Positions 12,891 through 21,260 of a stretch of DNA of 25,513 nucleotides are shown in pieces; positions within the stretch are counted from its first letter, which is position 1, and each line of letters begins with the position of its first letter. The stretch is taken from assembly GCA_047921175.1 (NCBI GenBank), contig JBLRWQ010000046.1, positions 1-25,513 on the forward strand, given 5' to 3'. Made by a program: the position numbers and the translations under genes. Source of the stretch: T1Sed10-7 sp047921175. GTDB lineage: Bacteria > Actinomycetota > Nitriliruptoria > Nitriliruptorales > Nitriliruptoraceae. A model generated the notes under the pieces. That model was not told the origin of the DNA, searched no databases, and saw nothing but the letters and a program-made list of their open reading frames with translations.

Positions 12891-14584
12891 GCGTGGCGGT
12901 CCGGTCGCACGGTCGTGCGCCGGCCCTTGATGGTCGACGCACGCAGCGACCGGATCACCTCGTCGGCGGCATGTCGCGGGACCTCGACCAGGGAGAAGTT
13001 CGGCGTGATGTCGATGTTGCCGACATCGCTGCCCTTGAGCCCGGACTCGTTCGCGATCGCCCCGACCAGGTCCTTCGGTCGGATGCCCTGCCGCTGGCCG
13101 GCGCCGATGTAGATGCGGACGGCGTCGCTCGTGGGACGCCCGCGACCGCCACGCGCCCCGGACGCGGCACGGCCGCCCCGGTCCGCGGTCGGGCCACCTC
13201 GGTGCCCGCCCTTGCGGGGCCGGTCGTCGTGCAGCTCGATCCGGGGCAGCTCCTCGTCGTCGTCGTCCGATCCGGCCAGCTGCTCGTGCACCAGCGAGAT
13301 GGCCGCGAGCGCGACCTCCATCGGGTCGGCGGCGTCGGCCAGCGACGACAGCACCCCCCGGAACCGGTCCAGATCGGCGTCGTCGAGGAGCCGGGCCTCG
13401 ATCGCCTCCCGGGTCAGCTCGAGCCGGCGGGCGCGCAGGTCCGCCACCGTCGGTAGCGAGTCGATCGTCAGCGCTGCACCGGTGTGCTGCTCGATGGCTT
13501 TCAACAGCCGCTGCTGGCGCGGCTCGACCAGGGTGATCGCGACGCCCTCGCGTCCGGCCCGCCCGACCCGCCCGATGCGGTGGGTGTAGGTCTCCGCGGC
13601 CGCAGGCACGTCGTGGTTGATGACGTGGGTGAGGTGGTCGATGTCGAGCCCGCGGGCGGCGACGTCGGTGGCGACCAGCAGGTCGGCGGTGCCGGCGCGG
13701 AGCCGGTCCATGACGCGGTCGCGTTGCTCCTGGTCCATGCCGCCGTGCAGGGCCTCGGCCCGGTAGCCGCGACCGTTCATCACCTCGGTGAGCGCGTCCA
13801 CCTCGACGCGGGTGCCGCAGAACACGATCGCCGCCTCGGGCGCCTCGATGTCGAGCAACCGGCCCAGCGCGGCGGGCTTCGCGTGACGGGGGACGACGTA
13901 CGCCAGCTGGCGGACCTTCGGCGTGTGCGCCTCCCCGGCCTGGCGGCGTCCGATCGTGATGCGCTGCGGGTCGGTCAGGTGGACCTTGGCCAGCTGGTCG
14001 ATCCGGGCCGGCAGGGTGGCGGAGAACAGGACCGTCTGCCGCGTCGCCGGGGTCGCGGCAAGGATCGTGTCGAGGTCCTCGGCGAAGCCCATGTCGAGCA
14101 TCTCGTCGGCCTCGTCGAGGACCACCACCTCGATGTCGTCGAGGTGGAGGCTGCCGCGTCCGAGCAGGTCGACGGCCCGACCGGGGGTGGCGACGACCAC
14201 GTCCACCCCGCGGCTGAGCTCCTTGAGCTGGCGCCAGATCGGCTGGCCCCCGTACACCGGCAGGACCCGGGCGCCCAGCCGGCGGCCGTAGCCGTGCACC
14301 GCCTGGGAGACCTGCATCGCCAGCTCGCGGGTCGGGACCAGCACCAGTGCCCGGGGCGTGCGGCCGCGCTCCCCGTCGGGTAGCCGCTCCAGGATCGGCA
14401 GGGCGAAGGCGGCGGTCTTGCCCGTGCCGGTCGCGGCCTGGCCGAGCAGGTCACGGCCGGTCAGCAGCACCGGCACGGCCTCACGCTGGATCGGGGTCGG
14501 TTCCTCGTAGCCGAGGTCGGCGAGGGTGGCGACCAGCTCGGTCCGGAGCCCGAGCGCAGCGAAGGGATGGTCCGTGGTCGGCAT
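12887..14584 (-). CDS. DEAD-box RNA helicase with DbpA-type RNA-binding C-terminus
   Basis: A 565-aa ATP-dependent RNA helicase of the CsdA/DeaD type. The Q motif region (FAALGLRTELVATL... TPIQ) is followed by Walker A AATGTGKT at 50-57, PTRELAMQ, TPGR, DEAD at 157-160, SAT at 188-190, and HRIGRVGRAG. After the second RecA domain there is an Asp/Glu run, then a basic Arg/Gly-rich linker, and a final RRM-like DbpA RNA-binding domain starting at VRIYIGAGQRQGI, about residues 485-560. Such proteins help ribosome assembly and mRNA decay, often under cold stress. ATG 14584 is chosen because the conserved part begins there; a GTG at 14671 would add 29 low-complexity residues. The ribosome site is weak and no TAnnnT box was found, so a longer leader or readthrough from the GGDEF-EAL gene is possible. 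Confidence 0.93.
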   Translation of the reverse strand: MPTTDHPFAALGLRTELVATLADLGYEEPTPIQREAVPVLLTGRDLLGQAATGTGKTAAFALPILERLPDGERGRTPRALVLVPTRELAMQVSQAVHGYGRRLGARVLPVYGGQPIWRQLKELSRGVDVVVATPGRAVDLLGRGSLHLDDIEVVVLDEADEMLDMGFAEDLDTILAATPATRQTVLFSATLPARIDQLAKVHLTDPQRITIGRRQAGEAHTPKVRQLAYVVPRHAKPAALGRLLDIEAPEAAIVFCGTRVEVDALTEVMNGRGYRAEALHGGMDQEQRDRVMDRLRAGTADLLVATDVAARGLDIDHLTHVINHDVPAAAETYTHRIGRVGRAGREGVAITLVEPRQQRLLKAIEQHTGAALTIDSLPTVADLRARRLELTREAIEARLLDDADLDRFRGVLSSLADAADPMEVALAAISLVHEQLAGSDDDDEELPRIELHDDRPRKGGHRGGPTADRGGRAASGARGGRGRPTSDAVRIYIGAGQRQGIRPKDLVGAIANESGLKGSDVGNIDITPNFSLVEVPRHAADEVIRSLRASTIKGRRTTVRPDRHA

Positions 14585-14679
14585 GGGCGGATCCCGGGGG
14601 GAAGACGCGTCGCCCGTTGCGGGCACGACGGACGGCGGGGGCGGGCGCGATGACGGCACAGTGTCGCGCACCGAGGTGG

Positions 14680-14695
14680 TGACGGGCGACCGTCA
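14680..14695 (-). terminator. Hairpin at the end of the GGDEF-EAL gene
   Basis: On the minus strand TGACGG, loop TCGC, CCGTCA forms a perfect 6-bp stem that begins with the gene's own TGA stop. The stable tetraloop suggests a real RNA hairpin. No U-tract follows, so it may be a weak terminator or an mRNA 3'-end protector. Confidence 0.4.
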
Positions 14696-16429
14696 GCCCG
14701 GCCGGACGGCCGCCGGGGTCTGGCGGCGCTCGTCCAGCCACGCCGGGACGTCGGCGGCCAGCAGCGGGCGGGCCCAGTGGTAGCCCTGGCCACGCTGACA
14801 CCCGAGCGCGCGCAACTGCGTGAGTTGCTCGGCGTTCTCCACCCCCTCGGCGGTGACCTCGAGGCCCTGGGCACGGGCGATGTTCATCAGCGCGGTCAGC
14901 ACCGGGACCGCGTCGTCCGTGACGCCCAGTGGGGCGATGAAGGACCGGTCGATCTTGAGCCCCCGGAAGGGGAATCGACCCAACTGGGCGAAGGAGGAGT
15001 AGCCCATCCCGAAGTCGTCGATGTGGATGCTGACCCCGAGCGCCGCCAGCGCTGCGACGGTCTGCGTCGTCACCGTGCTCTGGTCCGCCAGGGCGGTCTC
15101 GGTGATCTCCAGGATCAGGCGGGACGGTGCGACGCCGGTGGCGCGCAACGCCCGTTCGAGGGTCGGGACGAGCTCGATGTCGAGCAGCTGGCGGGCGGAG
15201 ATGTTCACCGCGAGGCACTCGCCGGCGGTGATCCCAGCCGCGTCCCAGGCCGCCAGCTGCGCCGTCGCCTCGGCCAGCACCCAGGCGCCGATCGGGACGA
15301 TGGCACCGTTGCGCTCCGCGACCGGCACGAACTCCTCCGGCTCCACGATGCCGAAGCGCTCGTGCTGCCAGCGCATGAGCGCCTCGAAGCCGCACACGTG
15401 GTCGTCTCGGAGGTCGAGCACCGGCTGGAACACCAGGGTGAGCCCCTCGAGCACGTCCGGGGTGGCCAGCTCGTACTCCATGGCGAGCCGGCGTTCCTCC
15501 GCGGCGCGCAGCGCCGGCTCACAGACACGGACAGCTGCCCCGGAGGTCGACTGGGCGGCGCTGAGCGCGAGGGTCGCGTCGCGGAGCAGGCTCGCGGGGG
15601 TCGTGCCCTCGTTGGTCGCTGCTGCGACGCCCACCTGCGCCCGGAGCAGCACGCTCCCGCCGCCGGGGGTCAGGAACGGCCGGTCGAACAGGCGCACGAA
15701 CCGCTCCCCGAGCGCCGCGGCGTCGGCCTCGTCGACCACGCCGGGGACGAGCACGGCGAACTCGTCGCCACTGGTGCGGGCCACCATGGTCCCGGGCTCG
15801 ACGGCATCCTGCAGCCGCTGCGCGACCGCGCGGAGCAGCAGGTCACCGGTGCGGTGCCCGACCCGGTCGTTGACCCCGCTCATGCCAAGCAGGTCCAACA
15901 GGAGCAGCACGGCGCCGTCGCTCTCGCGGGCGTCCGTGGCCGTCCGGAGCTGCTCGAGGAGCAGCTCACGGTTCGCGAGCCCGGTGAGGGCGTCGTGGGT
16001 GGCCTGGTGCTCGAGCCGCGCACGCGCCGTCAGCTCGTCGCTGAGATCCCGACCGCTGACCACGATGCCCGCGACCGCCTCGTTGTCGCGGAGGTCGGCG
16101 AAGGTCATGAGCAGCTGTCGGCGACGGCCATCCGCCCGGTCGAAGCGGACCAGCACGCGCGTCGAGCGTGCGTCGCCGTCGAGCAGTTGGCGCCAGGCAC
16201 GCCGGGCCCGGCCGGCGTCGTCGTCCGGCATCCGATCGAGCAGGCCGGCGACCGTCACCTCGGCACTGCCGACGAAGGTGGTGGCGGCCGGCGAGGCGTA
16301 CAGGACCCGCTCGTCCTCGTCGATCACCAGGATCGGGTCGTTCGCGTGCTCGACGAGCGCCTCGAGCCGACGCAGGGCGGCGCGGAGTCCCGCTTCGCCC
16401 GACGTCTCCCGGTGGCGGTGCTCGTCCAT
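14693..16429 (-). CDS. PAS-GGDEF-EAL cyclic-di-GMP signalling protein
   Basis: A 578-aa soluble protein with a PAS sensor (about 15-130), a GGDEF diguanylate cyclase domain (about 145-300), and an EAL phosphodiesterase domain (about 320-570). The EAL part keeps its catalytic set: EALMRW, NISARQ, EITET, DDFGMGYSS, KIDRSFI, EGVE and a QGYHWARPL ending, so c-di-GMP hydrolysis is likely. The GGDEF part is altered: the signature reads SGDEF, and the Mg-site segment normally DLDxFKxxND reads DLLGMSGVND. The first Asp and the Glu are kept, so weak cyclase or GTP-sensing function is possible. No RxxD inhibitory site is seen. ATG 16429 is chosen, with GGGAAG upstream; GTG 16444 would add five residues. 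The upstream region has an inverted repeat over its -10 box. Confidence 0.92.
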   Translation of the reverse strand: MDEHRHRETSGEAGLRAALRRLEALVEHANDPILVIDEDERVLYASPAATTFVGSAEVTVAGLLDRMPDDDAGRARRAWRQLLDGDARSTRVLVRFDRADGRRRQLLMTFADLRDNEAVAGIVVSGRDLSDELTARARLEHQATHDALTGLANRELLLEQLRTATDARESDGAVLLLLDLLGMSGVNDRVGHRTGDLLLRAVAQRLQDAVEPGTMVARTSGDEFAVLVPGVVDEADAAALGERFVRLFDRPFLTPGGGSVLLRAQVGVAAATNEGTTPASLLRDATLALSAAQSTSGAAVRVCEPALRAAEERRLAMEYELATPDVLEGLTLVFQPVLDLRDDHVCGFEALMRWQHERFGIVEPEEFVPVAERNGAIVPIGAWVLAEATAQLAAWDAAGITAGECLAVNISARQLLDIELVPTLERALRATGVAPSRLILEITETALADQSTVTTQTVAALAALGVSIHIDDFGMGYSSFAQLGRFPFRGLKIDRSFIAPLGVTDDAVPVLTALMNIARAQGLEVTAEGVENAEQLTQLRALGCQRGQGYHWARPLLAADVPAWLDERRQTPAAVRPG

Positions 16430-16477
16430 CGTGTTGCTTCCCACCCGATGGGTCGACGCAACGGGGGTCGCCGTGCG

Positions 16478-16499
16478 TCACCTCGTGCACGGTAGGTGA
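16478..16499 (-). promoter_or_regulatory. Inverted repeat over the putative promoter of the GGDEF-EAL gene
   Basis: TCACCT (16478-16483), ten bases, AGGTGA (16494-16499) form a 6-bp-arm inverted repeat. A second repeat, CCGTGC (16471-16476) and GCACGG (16487-16492), interlocks with it. On the minus strand the -10-like TACCGT (16494 to 16489) lies within both, 59 nt before the start codon. A protein bound here would block transcription, so this is a candidate operator. Confidence 0.4.
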
Positions 16500-16549
16500 A
16501 CCCGCGCGTCCCCGCAGGTGGACGGGGCCTGGCGGATGCCCGTGCCGCG

Positions 16550-17659
16550 TCAGCCGCCGGTGGGCTCGAAGAGCTCGATCCGGTCGGCGGCTGACGCGGC
16601 GACGCGAGCGGCGTGGGTCGGGGCGTCCGGGACGTGGGCCGGCCGGCCCACGTCCAGCTCCCGTCGCAGCACCGGCACGATCTGCGTGCCGAGGATCTCC
16701 ACCTGCTGGAGCACCGTCTCGAGGGGCAGCCCGGCGTGGTCGATCAGGAACAGCTGGCGCTGGTAGTCCCCGACGTGGTCGCGCAGACCGGCGTAGCGCT
16801 CGATCACCTGCTGCGGACTGCCCACGGTCAGCGGGGTCTCGGCCGTGAACTCCTCGAGCGACGGCCCATGACCGTAGACCGGCGCGACGTCGAAGTAGGG
16901 CCGGAACTCCGCGACGGCGTCCTGGGAGCGGGGCCGGGCGAAGAACTGCCCGCCGAGCCCGACGATGGCCTGATCGGCGGTGCCGTGGCCGTGGGCCTCG
17001 TACCGCTCCCGGTACAGCGACACCAGCTGCGTGGTGTGTTCCAGCGGCCAGAAGATGTTGTTGTGGAAGAAGCCGTTGCCGTAGAAGGCGGCCTGCTCCG
17101 CGATCTGCGGGGTCCGGATCGAGCCGTGCCACACGAACGGCGGGACCCCGTCCAGCGGGCGCGGGGTGGCGGTGAAGCCCTGCAGCGGGGCGCGGTGCTC
17201 GCCCTGCCAGTCGACCACGTCCTCGCGCCACAGTCGATGCAGCAGCGCGTAGTGCTCGATCGTGAGCTCCAGCGCGTCCCGGATGTCGTATCCGAACCAC
17301 GGGTAGACCGGGCCGGTGTTGCCACGACCCAGCATCAGGTCGACCCGGCCACCGGCGAGGTGCTGGAGCATCGCGTACTCCTGGGCGAGCCGCACCGGAT
17401 CGTTGGTCGTGATCAGCGTCGTCGAGGTGGACAGGATGAGCCGCTCGGTCCGGGCCGCGATGTAGCCGAGCATCGTGGTCGGCGAGGAGGTCACGAAGGG
17501 TGGGTTGTGGTGCTCGCCGCTCGCGAACACGTCGAGCCCCACCTCCTCGGCCTTGAGCGCGATGGCCACCATGGCCTGGATGCGCTCGGCCTCGGTGGGC
17601 GTGCGGCCGGTGGTGGGGTCGGGGGTGATGTCGCCGACGGAGAACACGCCGAACTGCAT
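16550..17659 (-). CDS. CE1758-family FMN-dependent luciferase-like monooxygenase
   Basis: A 369-aa flavin-dependent oxidoreductase of the bacterial luciferase-like (LLM) TIM-barrel superfamily. The N-terminus MQFGVFSVGDITPDPTTGRT and the stretch NPPFVTSSPTTMLGYIAART, then LTGRGN-like LMLGRGNTGPVYPWFG, strongly resemble the CE1758 family named from Corynebacterium. Such enzymes use reduced FMN and oxygen; their natural substrate is not established. ATG 17659 has GAGGG a few bases upstream on this strand; an upstream extension in the same frame runs into the antiporter gene and is rejected. A 77-nt gap from the antiporter carries its own promoter-like box and an inverted repeat, pointing to separate regulation. 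The enzyme appears complete and cytosolic, with no signal sequence. Confidence 0.92.
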   Translation of the reverse strand: MQFGVFSVGDITPDPTTGRTPTEAERIQAMVAIALKAEEVGLDVFASGEHHNPPFVTSSPTTMLGYIAARTERLILSTSTTLITTNDPVRLAQEYAMLQHLAGGRVDLMLGRGNTGPVYPWFGYDIRDALELTIEHYALLHRLWREDVVDWQGEHRAPLQGFTATPRPLDGVPPFVWHGSIRTPQIAEQAAFYGNGFFHNNIFWPLEHTTQLVSLYRERYEAHGHGTADQAIVGLGGQFFARPRSQDAVAEFRPYFDVAPVYGHGPSLEEFTAETPLTVGSPQQVIERYAGLRDHVGDYQRQLFLIDHAGLPLETVLQQVEILGTQIVPVLRRELDVGRPAHVPDAPTHAARVAASAADRIELFEPTGG

Positions 17660-17681
17660 GGGGCCCTCGTCTCGGGAGGAA

Positions 17682-17708
17682 GTTGCATCCGCAACGACAA
17701 CCACGGTA
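17682..17708 (-). promoter_or_regulatory. Promoter and candidate operator of the flavin monooxygenase
   Basis: On the minus strand a -10-like TACCGT (17708 to 17703) is followed directly by the inverted repeat GTTGC, four bases, GCAAC (17695 to 17682). The repeat would cover about +1 to +14 and lies 22 nt before the ATG. Its TTGC/GCAA arms resemble operators of MarR-type regulators, though no regulator gene is adjacent. Confidence 0.42.
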
Positions 17709-17736
17709 CCGCGACGACACCCGCTGCGCGAAGGTG

Positions 17737-19869
17737 TCAGGCTCCCTGGTCCTCCGACGCCGGGTAGGCGAGGGTGATCACCGTCTGGCGGGCGTGCTCG
17801 AGCAACCACTCGGTCCCGTGCCCGAGGAAGGGCCGGCCACCGACCGAGCGCACCGTGGAGCCCAGCACGATGGTGTCGGCGCGCCACTCGTCCGCGGTCC
17901 GCAGCAGCTCGTCGGTCACCACCTCGGCGCGGCGGGCCTGGACCTCGCCCCGCTGGCCGAAGCTCGTGGCGACCTCGCGCACGCGCTCCAGCTGGCGTTC
18001 GACCGCGGGGGAGTAGTCGTCGTGCCGCTCGCCACGGGTCACGACGTGGACCGCGAGCACCTTGGCGTCGTAGACCGCCGACAGGCGGAAGGCGACCTCC
18101 TCGGCGGCGCGGCCGGGCAGGGTGCCCGTCACGCCCAGCAGGATACGACGGAACTCGCGCCCGTCGAGCGCCTGCGGGCTGCGCACGTGCGCACCACGGC
18201 GGACCAGCATCAGGGGCACCGGGGTCTGACCGATCACGGCCTGGATCGGCTCCGACAGCTGGTGGGAGCCGGCGTAGTCGTCGTTGAGCCCGAGGGTGAG
18301 CAGGCGGTGCCCCATCCCGGCCTCACGCAGGATCGAGACGGCGGGGTCGACCTGGCGGGTCTCGATGCGCAGGTCCGTGAGCCGGTGGGCCAGCGCCTCG
18401 CGCACGGGGTCGAGCTCCGGGACGTACGCCCCGCCGCGCTCGCGCACCGACAGGATGGTGACGTTGGCGTTCGGTTGCAGGAGCGCGTCCAGCACCTTGG
18501 CCGCCACGACGGAGTTCAGCCCACCGCGCGTGGGCAGGAGCGCGCTGCCGGCGTCGGCGACCACGCTGCGCGCGAGCTGCTCCTCCTGCCGCAGCCGCGC
18601 CGCCTCCTCCTCCGCCGGTCGTACCCGGCGCAGGACCGGCTTGAGCAGCGGGGGCGCGGCCATCGAGGTGGCGACGGCGAGCAGCACGATGATCGCGTAG
18701 GAGGTCTGGTTGAGCGCGCCGAGGGCGAGCCCGATCGTGGCCAGCACGATCTCCATCGCACCGCGGGCGTTCAGCGCGATCCCGGCCGCCAGGCTCTCGG
18801 TCCGCGACAGCCCCGCCAGCCGGCCACCACCGAAGGACCCGAGCAGCTTGGCGGCGGCCGCCACGAGCAGGACGATGGCCGCCCACAGCATCGCCTCGGG
18901 CTCCAGCAGGACCGCGAGGTCCACGTACAGCCCGGCGGTGGCGAAGAAGATCGGCGCGAAGACCTCGTTGCTGAGCACCTCGATCGAGCGCTTGACGTCC
19001 TGGCGCTGGTACCGGGAGCGCCCCAGGACGATCCCGGCGATCAGCGCGCCGAGCACCGCCTCGACGCCGAGCGCCTGGGTGATCGTGCCGTAGACGAACA
19101 CGAACAGCAGGGTCGCCGACAGCGCCCCGCCGAAACCGCCGGTGGCCCGGGCGCTGCGCAGCATGCGGTCCGCGAGCCGCTGGCCGACGGTCAGCCCGAG
19201 CACGAGGAAGGCCAGGATGCTGACGACCGTCACGGCGAGCAGCCCCAGGTCCACCGTGCCGGCGGTGAAGATGCCGACGACCGCGCCGAGCAGCAGCCAG
19301 CCGACGAGGTCGTTCGCCATCCCCGCCGCGATCGTGAGCTGCCCGACGTTGCGCCGCATCAGGTCCATCTCGACCATGATCTTGGCGATCACCGGCAGCG
19401 CCGAGATGCTGAGCGCCACGCCGATGAACAGCGCGAAGCCGATCCGGTTGGCGTCCTCACCCCACAGGCTGGTCGGCATGACCCACCCGAGCCCGAACCC
19501 GAACAGCAGCGGTACGAGCAGGCTGCCGGTGGACAGCGCGGCCGCGGGACGCCCCAGACGTCGCAGCAGCCCCAGGTCGGTCTCGAACCCCGTCACGACC
19601 AGCAGCAGCACGATCCCGAGCCAGGCCACCGCCAGCAGCAGTGCGCTGACCGCGACCTCGCCCGGGAACACCCAGGCGGCCACCTCCGGGAAGAGCCGGC
19701 CGAAGATGGTGGGACCGAGCACGACGCCGGCCGTCAGCTCCCCCACCACGCGCGGCTGACCGAACCGGCGTGCCACGCCACCGAGCAGGCGAGCAGCGAG
19801 GAGCAGGAGCACCAGCTGCAGCCAGAACAGCAACAGGTCGTGCTCGCTGACCGGGGTCAGCATCGTCAC
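17737..19869 (-). CDS. CPA-type cation:proton antiporter with tandem C-terminal Usp-like domains
   Basis: A 710-aa monovalent cation:proton antiporter (Na+/H+ exchanger domain, Pfam CPA superfamily). Residues about 10-415 hold some 12 or 13 hydrophobic helices. The ion site is likely Asn186-Asp187 (GMANDLVGW) in mid-membrane domain, and NARGAMEIVLA at 367-377 matches the NxRGxxE element of CPA2 carriers. Residues about 445-575 and 580-705 look like two universal-stress-protein domains; the second carries LGVTGTLPG, VLAVHVV and IVLGSTVRS. Such tails are thought to bind nucleotides and regulate transport. GTG 19869 has TGGAT upstream and is preferred; ATG 19863 is two codons in. The large frames on the opposite strand are shadows. 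Whether it moves Na+ or K+ cannot be told. Confidence 0.9.
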   Translation of the reverse strand: MTMLTPVSEHDLLLFWLQLVLLLLAARLLGGVARRFGQPRVVGELTAGVVLGPTIFGRLFPEVAAWVFPGEVAVSALLLAVAWLGIVLLLVVTGFETDLGLLRRLGRPAAALSTGSLLVPLLFGFGLGWVMPTSLWGEDANRIGFALFIGVALSISALPVIAKIMVEMDLMRRNVGQLTIAAGMANDLVGWLLLGAVVGIFTAGTVDLGLLAVTVVSILAFLVLGLTVGQRLADRMLRSARATGGFGGALSATLLFVFVYGTITQALGVEAVLGALIAGIVLGRSRYQRQDVKRSIEVLSNEVFAPIFFATAGLYVDLAVLLEPEAMLWAAIVLLVAAAAKLLGSFGGGRLAGLSRTESLAAGIALNARGAMEIVLATIGLALGALNQTSYAIIVLLAVATSMAAPPLLKPVLRRVRPAEEEAARLRQEEQLARSVVADAGSALLPTRGGLNSVVAAKVLDALLQPNANVTILSVRERGGAYVPELDPVREALAHRLTDLRIETRQVDPAVSILREAGMGHRLLTLGLNDDYAGSHQLSEPIQAVIGQTPVPLMLVRRGAHVRSPQALDGREFRRILLGVTGTLPGRAAEEVAFRLSAVYDAKVLAVHVVTRGERHDDYSPAVERQLERVREVATSFGQRGEVQARRAEVVTDELLRTADEWRADTIVLGSTVRSVGGRPFLGHGTEWLLEHARQTVITLAYPASEDQGA

Positions 19870-19904
19870 GGTGGATCCATCTGTCGGGGGCGGAGCGCCG
19901 CGAC

Positions 19905-19910
19905 AGCCTA
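19905..19910 (-). promoter_or_regulatory. Putative -10 box (TAGGCT) for the antiporter
   Basis: TAGGCT on the minus strand lies 35 nt before the GTG start. It sits in the 176-nt divergent gap shared with the aminotransferase gene. No clear -35. Confidence 0.35.
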
Positions 19911-19999
19911 GGGCTCACCGCCAGCGAGCTCACGACACGCGGGCGTCCGGTCGGACCGGGCCCCCGCCCGTGCGGAGCGAGGAGGTCGGTCGGCTCGCG

Positions 20000-20005
20000 T
20001 AGCCT
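20000..20005 (+). promoter_or_regulatory. Putative -10 box (TAGCCT) for the aminotransferase
   Basis: TAGCCT lies 40 nt upstream of the aminotransferase GTG, in the same C-G-TAGCCT setting seen before rph. The leader would include the strong AGGAGG at 20034-20039. Confidence 0.4.
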
Positions 20006-20045
20006 CGAGGGGCAGCGCGAGTGCGGTCCAGCGAGGAGGTCACGG

Positions 20046-21260
20046 GTGACGGCACGGGACGGTGGACCGCTGGTCCCGCGACTGCGGGCGTTCGGGACCA
20101 CGGTGTTCTCCGAGATGACCGCGCTCGCGCAGCAGCACCGGGCGGTCAACCTCGGGCAGGGCTTCCCCGACGAGGACCCACCGCGTGAGGTGCTGGCCGC
20201 CGCGCATGCCGCGCTGGACGCCGGGCACAACCAGTACGCGCCCGGACCCGGGATCGCACCCCTGCGGACTGCCATCGCCCACCATCAGCAGCGCTGGTAC
20301 GGCATGGACGTCGACCCCGACAGCGAGGTGACCGTGACCTTCGGGGCCACGGAAGCGGTCGCCGCCGCCCTGCTGGCGCTGTGCGAGCCCGGTGACGAGG
20401 TCGTGGTCCTCGAGCCGACCTACGACGCCTACCCGGCGGTGCTCGCGATGGCCGGGGCGCGTGCGGTCCGGGTGCCACTGACCCCACCTGCAACCTCGAC
20501 GTCGGGGTCGGACCCGGATCCGCAGGTGCGCGGGCCGTGGACCCTCGACCTCGACCGGTTCGCCGCGGCCTTCTCCGACCGCACGCGTCTGGTGCTGCTG
20601 AACTCGCCGCACAACCCCACCGGCCTGGTGCTCGCCGCTGCGGAGCTGGATGCGATCGCGCGCCTGTGCGTCGCCCACGACGTCGTCGCCGTCACGGACG
20701 AGGTCTACGAGCACCTCGTGTACGAGGGCGCGCACGTCCCGCTCGCCACCCGGCCGGGCATGCGCGAGCGGACCATCACGATCTCCAGCGCGGGTAAGAC
20801 CTTCTCGTGCACCGGCTGGAAGATCGGCTGGGCCGTGGCGCCCCCGGCACTCACCGACGCCGTGCGCACCACGAAGCAGTTCCTGTCCTTCGCCGGCGGC
20901 ACGCCGCTGCAGCACGCCGTGGCGGTCGCGTTGCGCTCGCCGGACGAGGTGCTCGAGCAGGTCGCTACCGTGCACCGCCGCCGCCGGGACCTGCTGGTCG
21001 CGGGGCTGCGCCGGGTCGGGTTGCCGACCACTGCCGCGGCGGGCACCTACTTCGTGACCGCGGACGTGGCCGCGCTCGGCTGGGCGGACGGCGACGCGTT
21101 CTGCCGCTGGGCGCCGGCAGCGATCGGGGTCGCCGGCGTGCCGGTCGCGGCGTTCGTCGCGGACCCCGAGCCGGTCCGCTCGCTGGTCCGGTTCGCGTTC
21201 TGCAAGCCCGATCCGGTGCTCGCAGAAGGCGTGCGCCGGCTCAGGTCGTTGGCGGGATGA
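20046..21260 (+). CDS. PLP-dependent class I/II aminotransferase
   Basis: A 404-aa fold-type I aminotransferase. It carries NLGQGFPDEDPP near residue 36, the motif shared by kynurenine/glutamine transaminases, YbdL-type methionine transaminases and actinobacterial N-succinyldiaminopimelate aminotransferase (DapC). The PLP-binding lysine is Lys251 in SSAGKTFSCTGWKIGW; NSPHNPTG and DEVYEHLVYE are also clear, and the C-terminal Arg is in SLVRFAFCK. The exact amino donor cannot be decided; no lysine or cysteine pathway genes adjoin. GTG 20046 follows AGGAGG at 20034-20039 by six bases. A short Ser/Asp/Pro insertion near residue 155 (TSTSGSDPDPQ) looks like a flexible surface loop. The last 20 bases overlap, in antisense, the end of the convergent EamA gene. 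Confidence 0.93.
   Translation: MTARDGGPLVPRLRAFGTTVFSEMTALAQQHRAVNLGQGFPDEDPPREVLAAAHAALDAGHNQYAPGPGIAPLRTAIAHHQQRWYGMDVDPDSEVTVTFGATEAVAAALLALCEPGDEVVVLEPTYDAYPAVLAMAGARAVRVPLTPPATSTSGSDPDPQVRGPWTLDLDRFAAAFSDRTRLVLLNSPHNPTGLVLAAAELDAIARLCVAHDVVAVTDEVYEHLVYEGAHVPLATRPGMRERTITISSAGKTFSCTGWKIGWAVAPPALTDAVRTTKQFLSFAGGTPLQHAVAVALRSPDEVLEQVATVHRRRRDLLVAGLRRVGLPTTAAAGTYFVTADVAALGWADGDAFCRWAPAAIGVAGVPVAAFVADPEPVRSLVRFAFCKPDPVLAEGVRRLRSLAG

Noticed and set aside
9874..12942. The long upstream extension of the Na/Pi transporter frame
   Set aside because: It is antisense to the P-type ATPase, and the real start at 9873 has a good ribosome site and begins the conserved domain.
14777..16495. A 572-aa plus-strand frame
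   Set aside because: It is antisense to the PAS-GGDEF-EAL gene and has no recognisable domain.
17683..19911. A 742-aa plus-strand frame
   Set aside because: It is antisense to the antiporter; its Gln/Arg/His-rich composition is typical of shadow frames in GC-rich DNA.
19977..20041. An 11-bp direct repeat (GCGAGGAGGTC) at 19977-19987 and 20031-20041
   Set aside because: The second copy is the aminotransferase ribosome site; the first lies upstream of the -10 box with no start codon after it. Likely chance.
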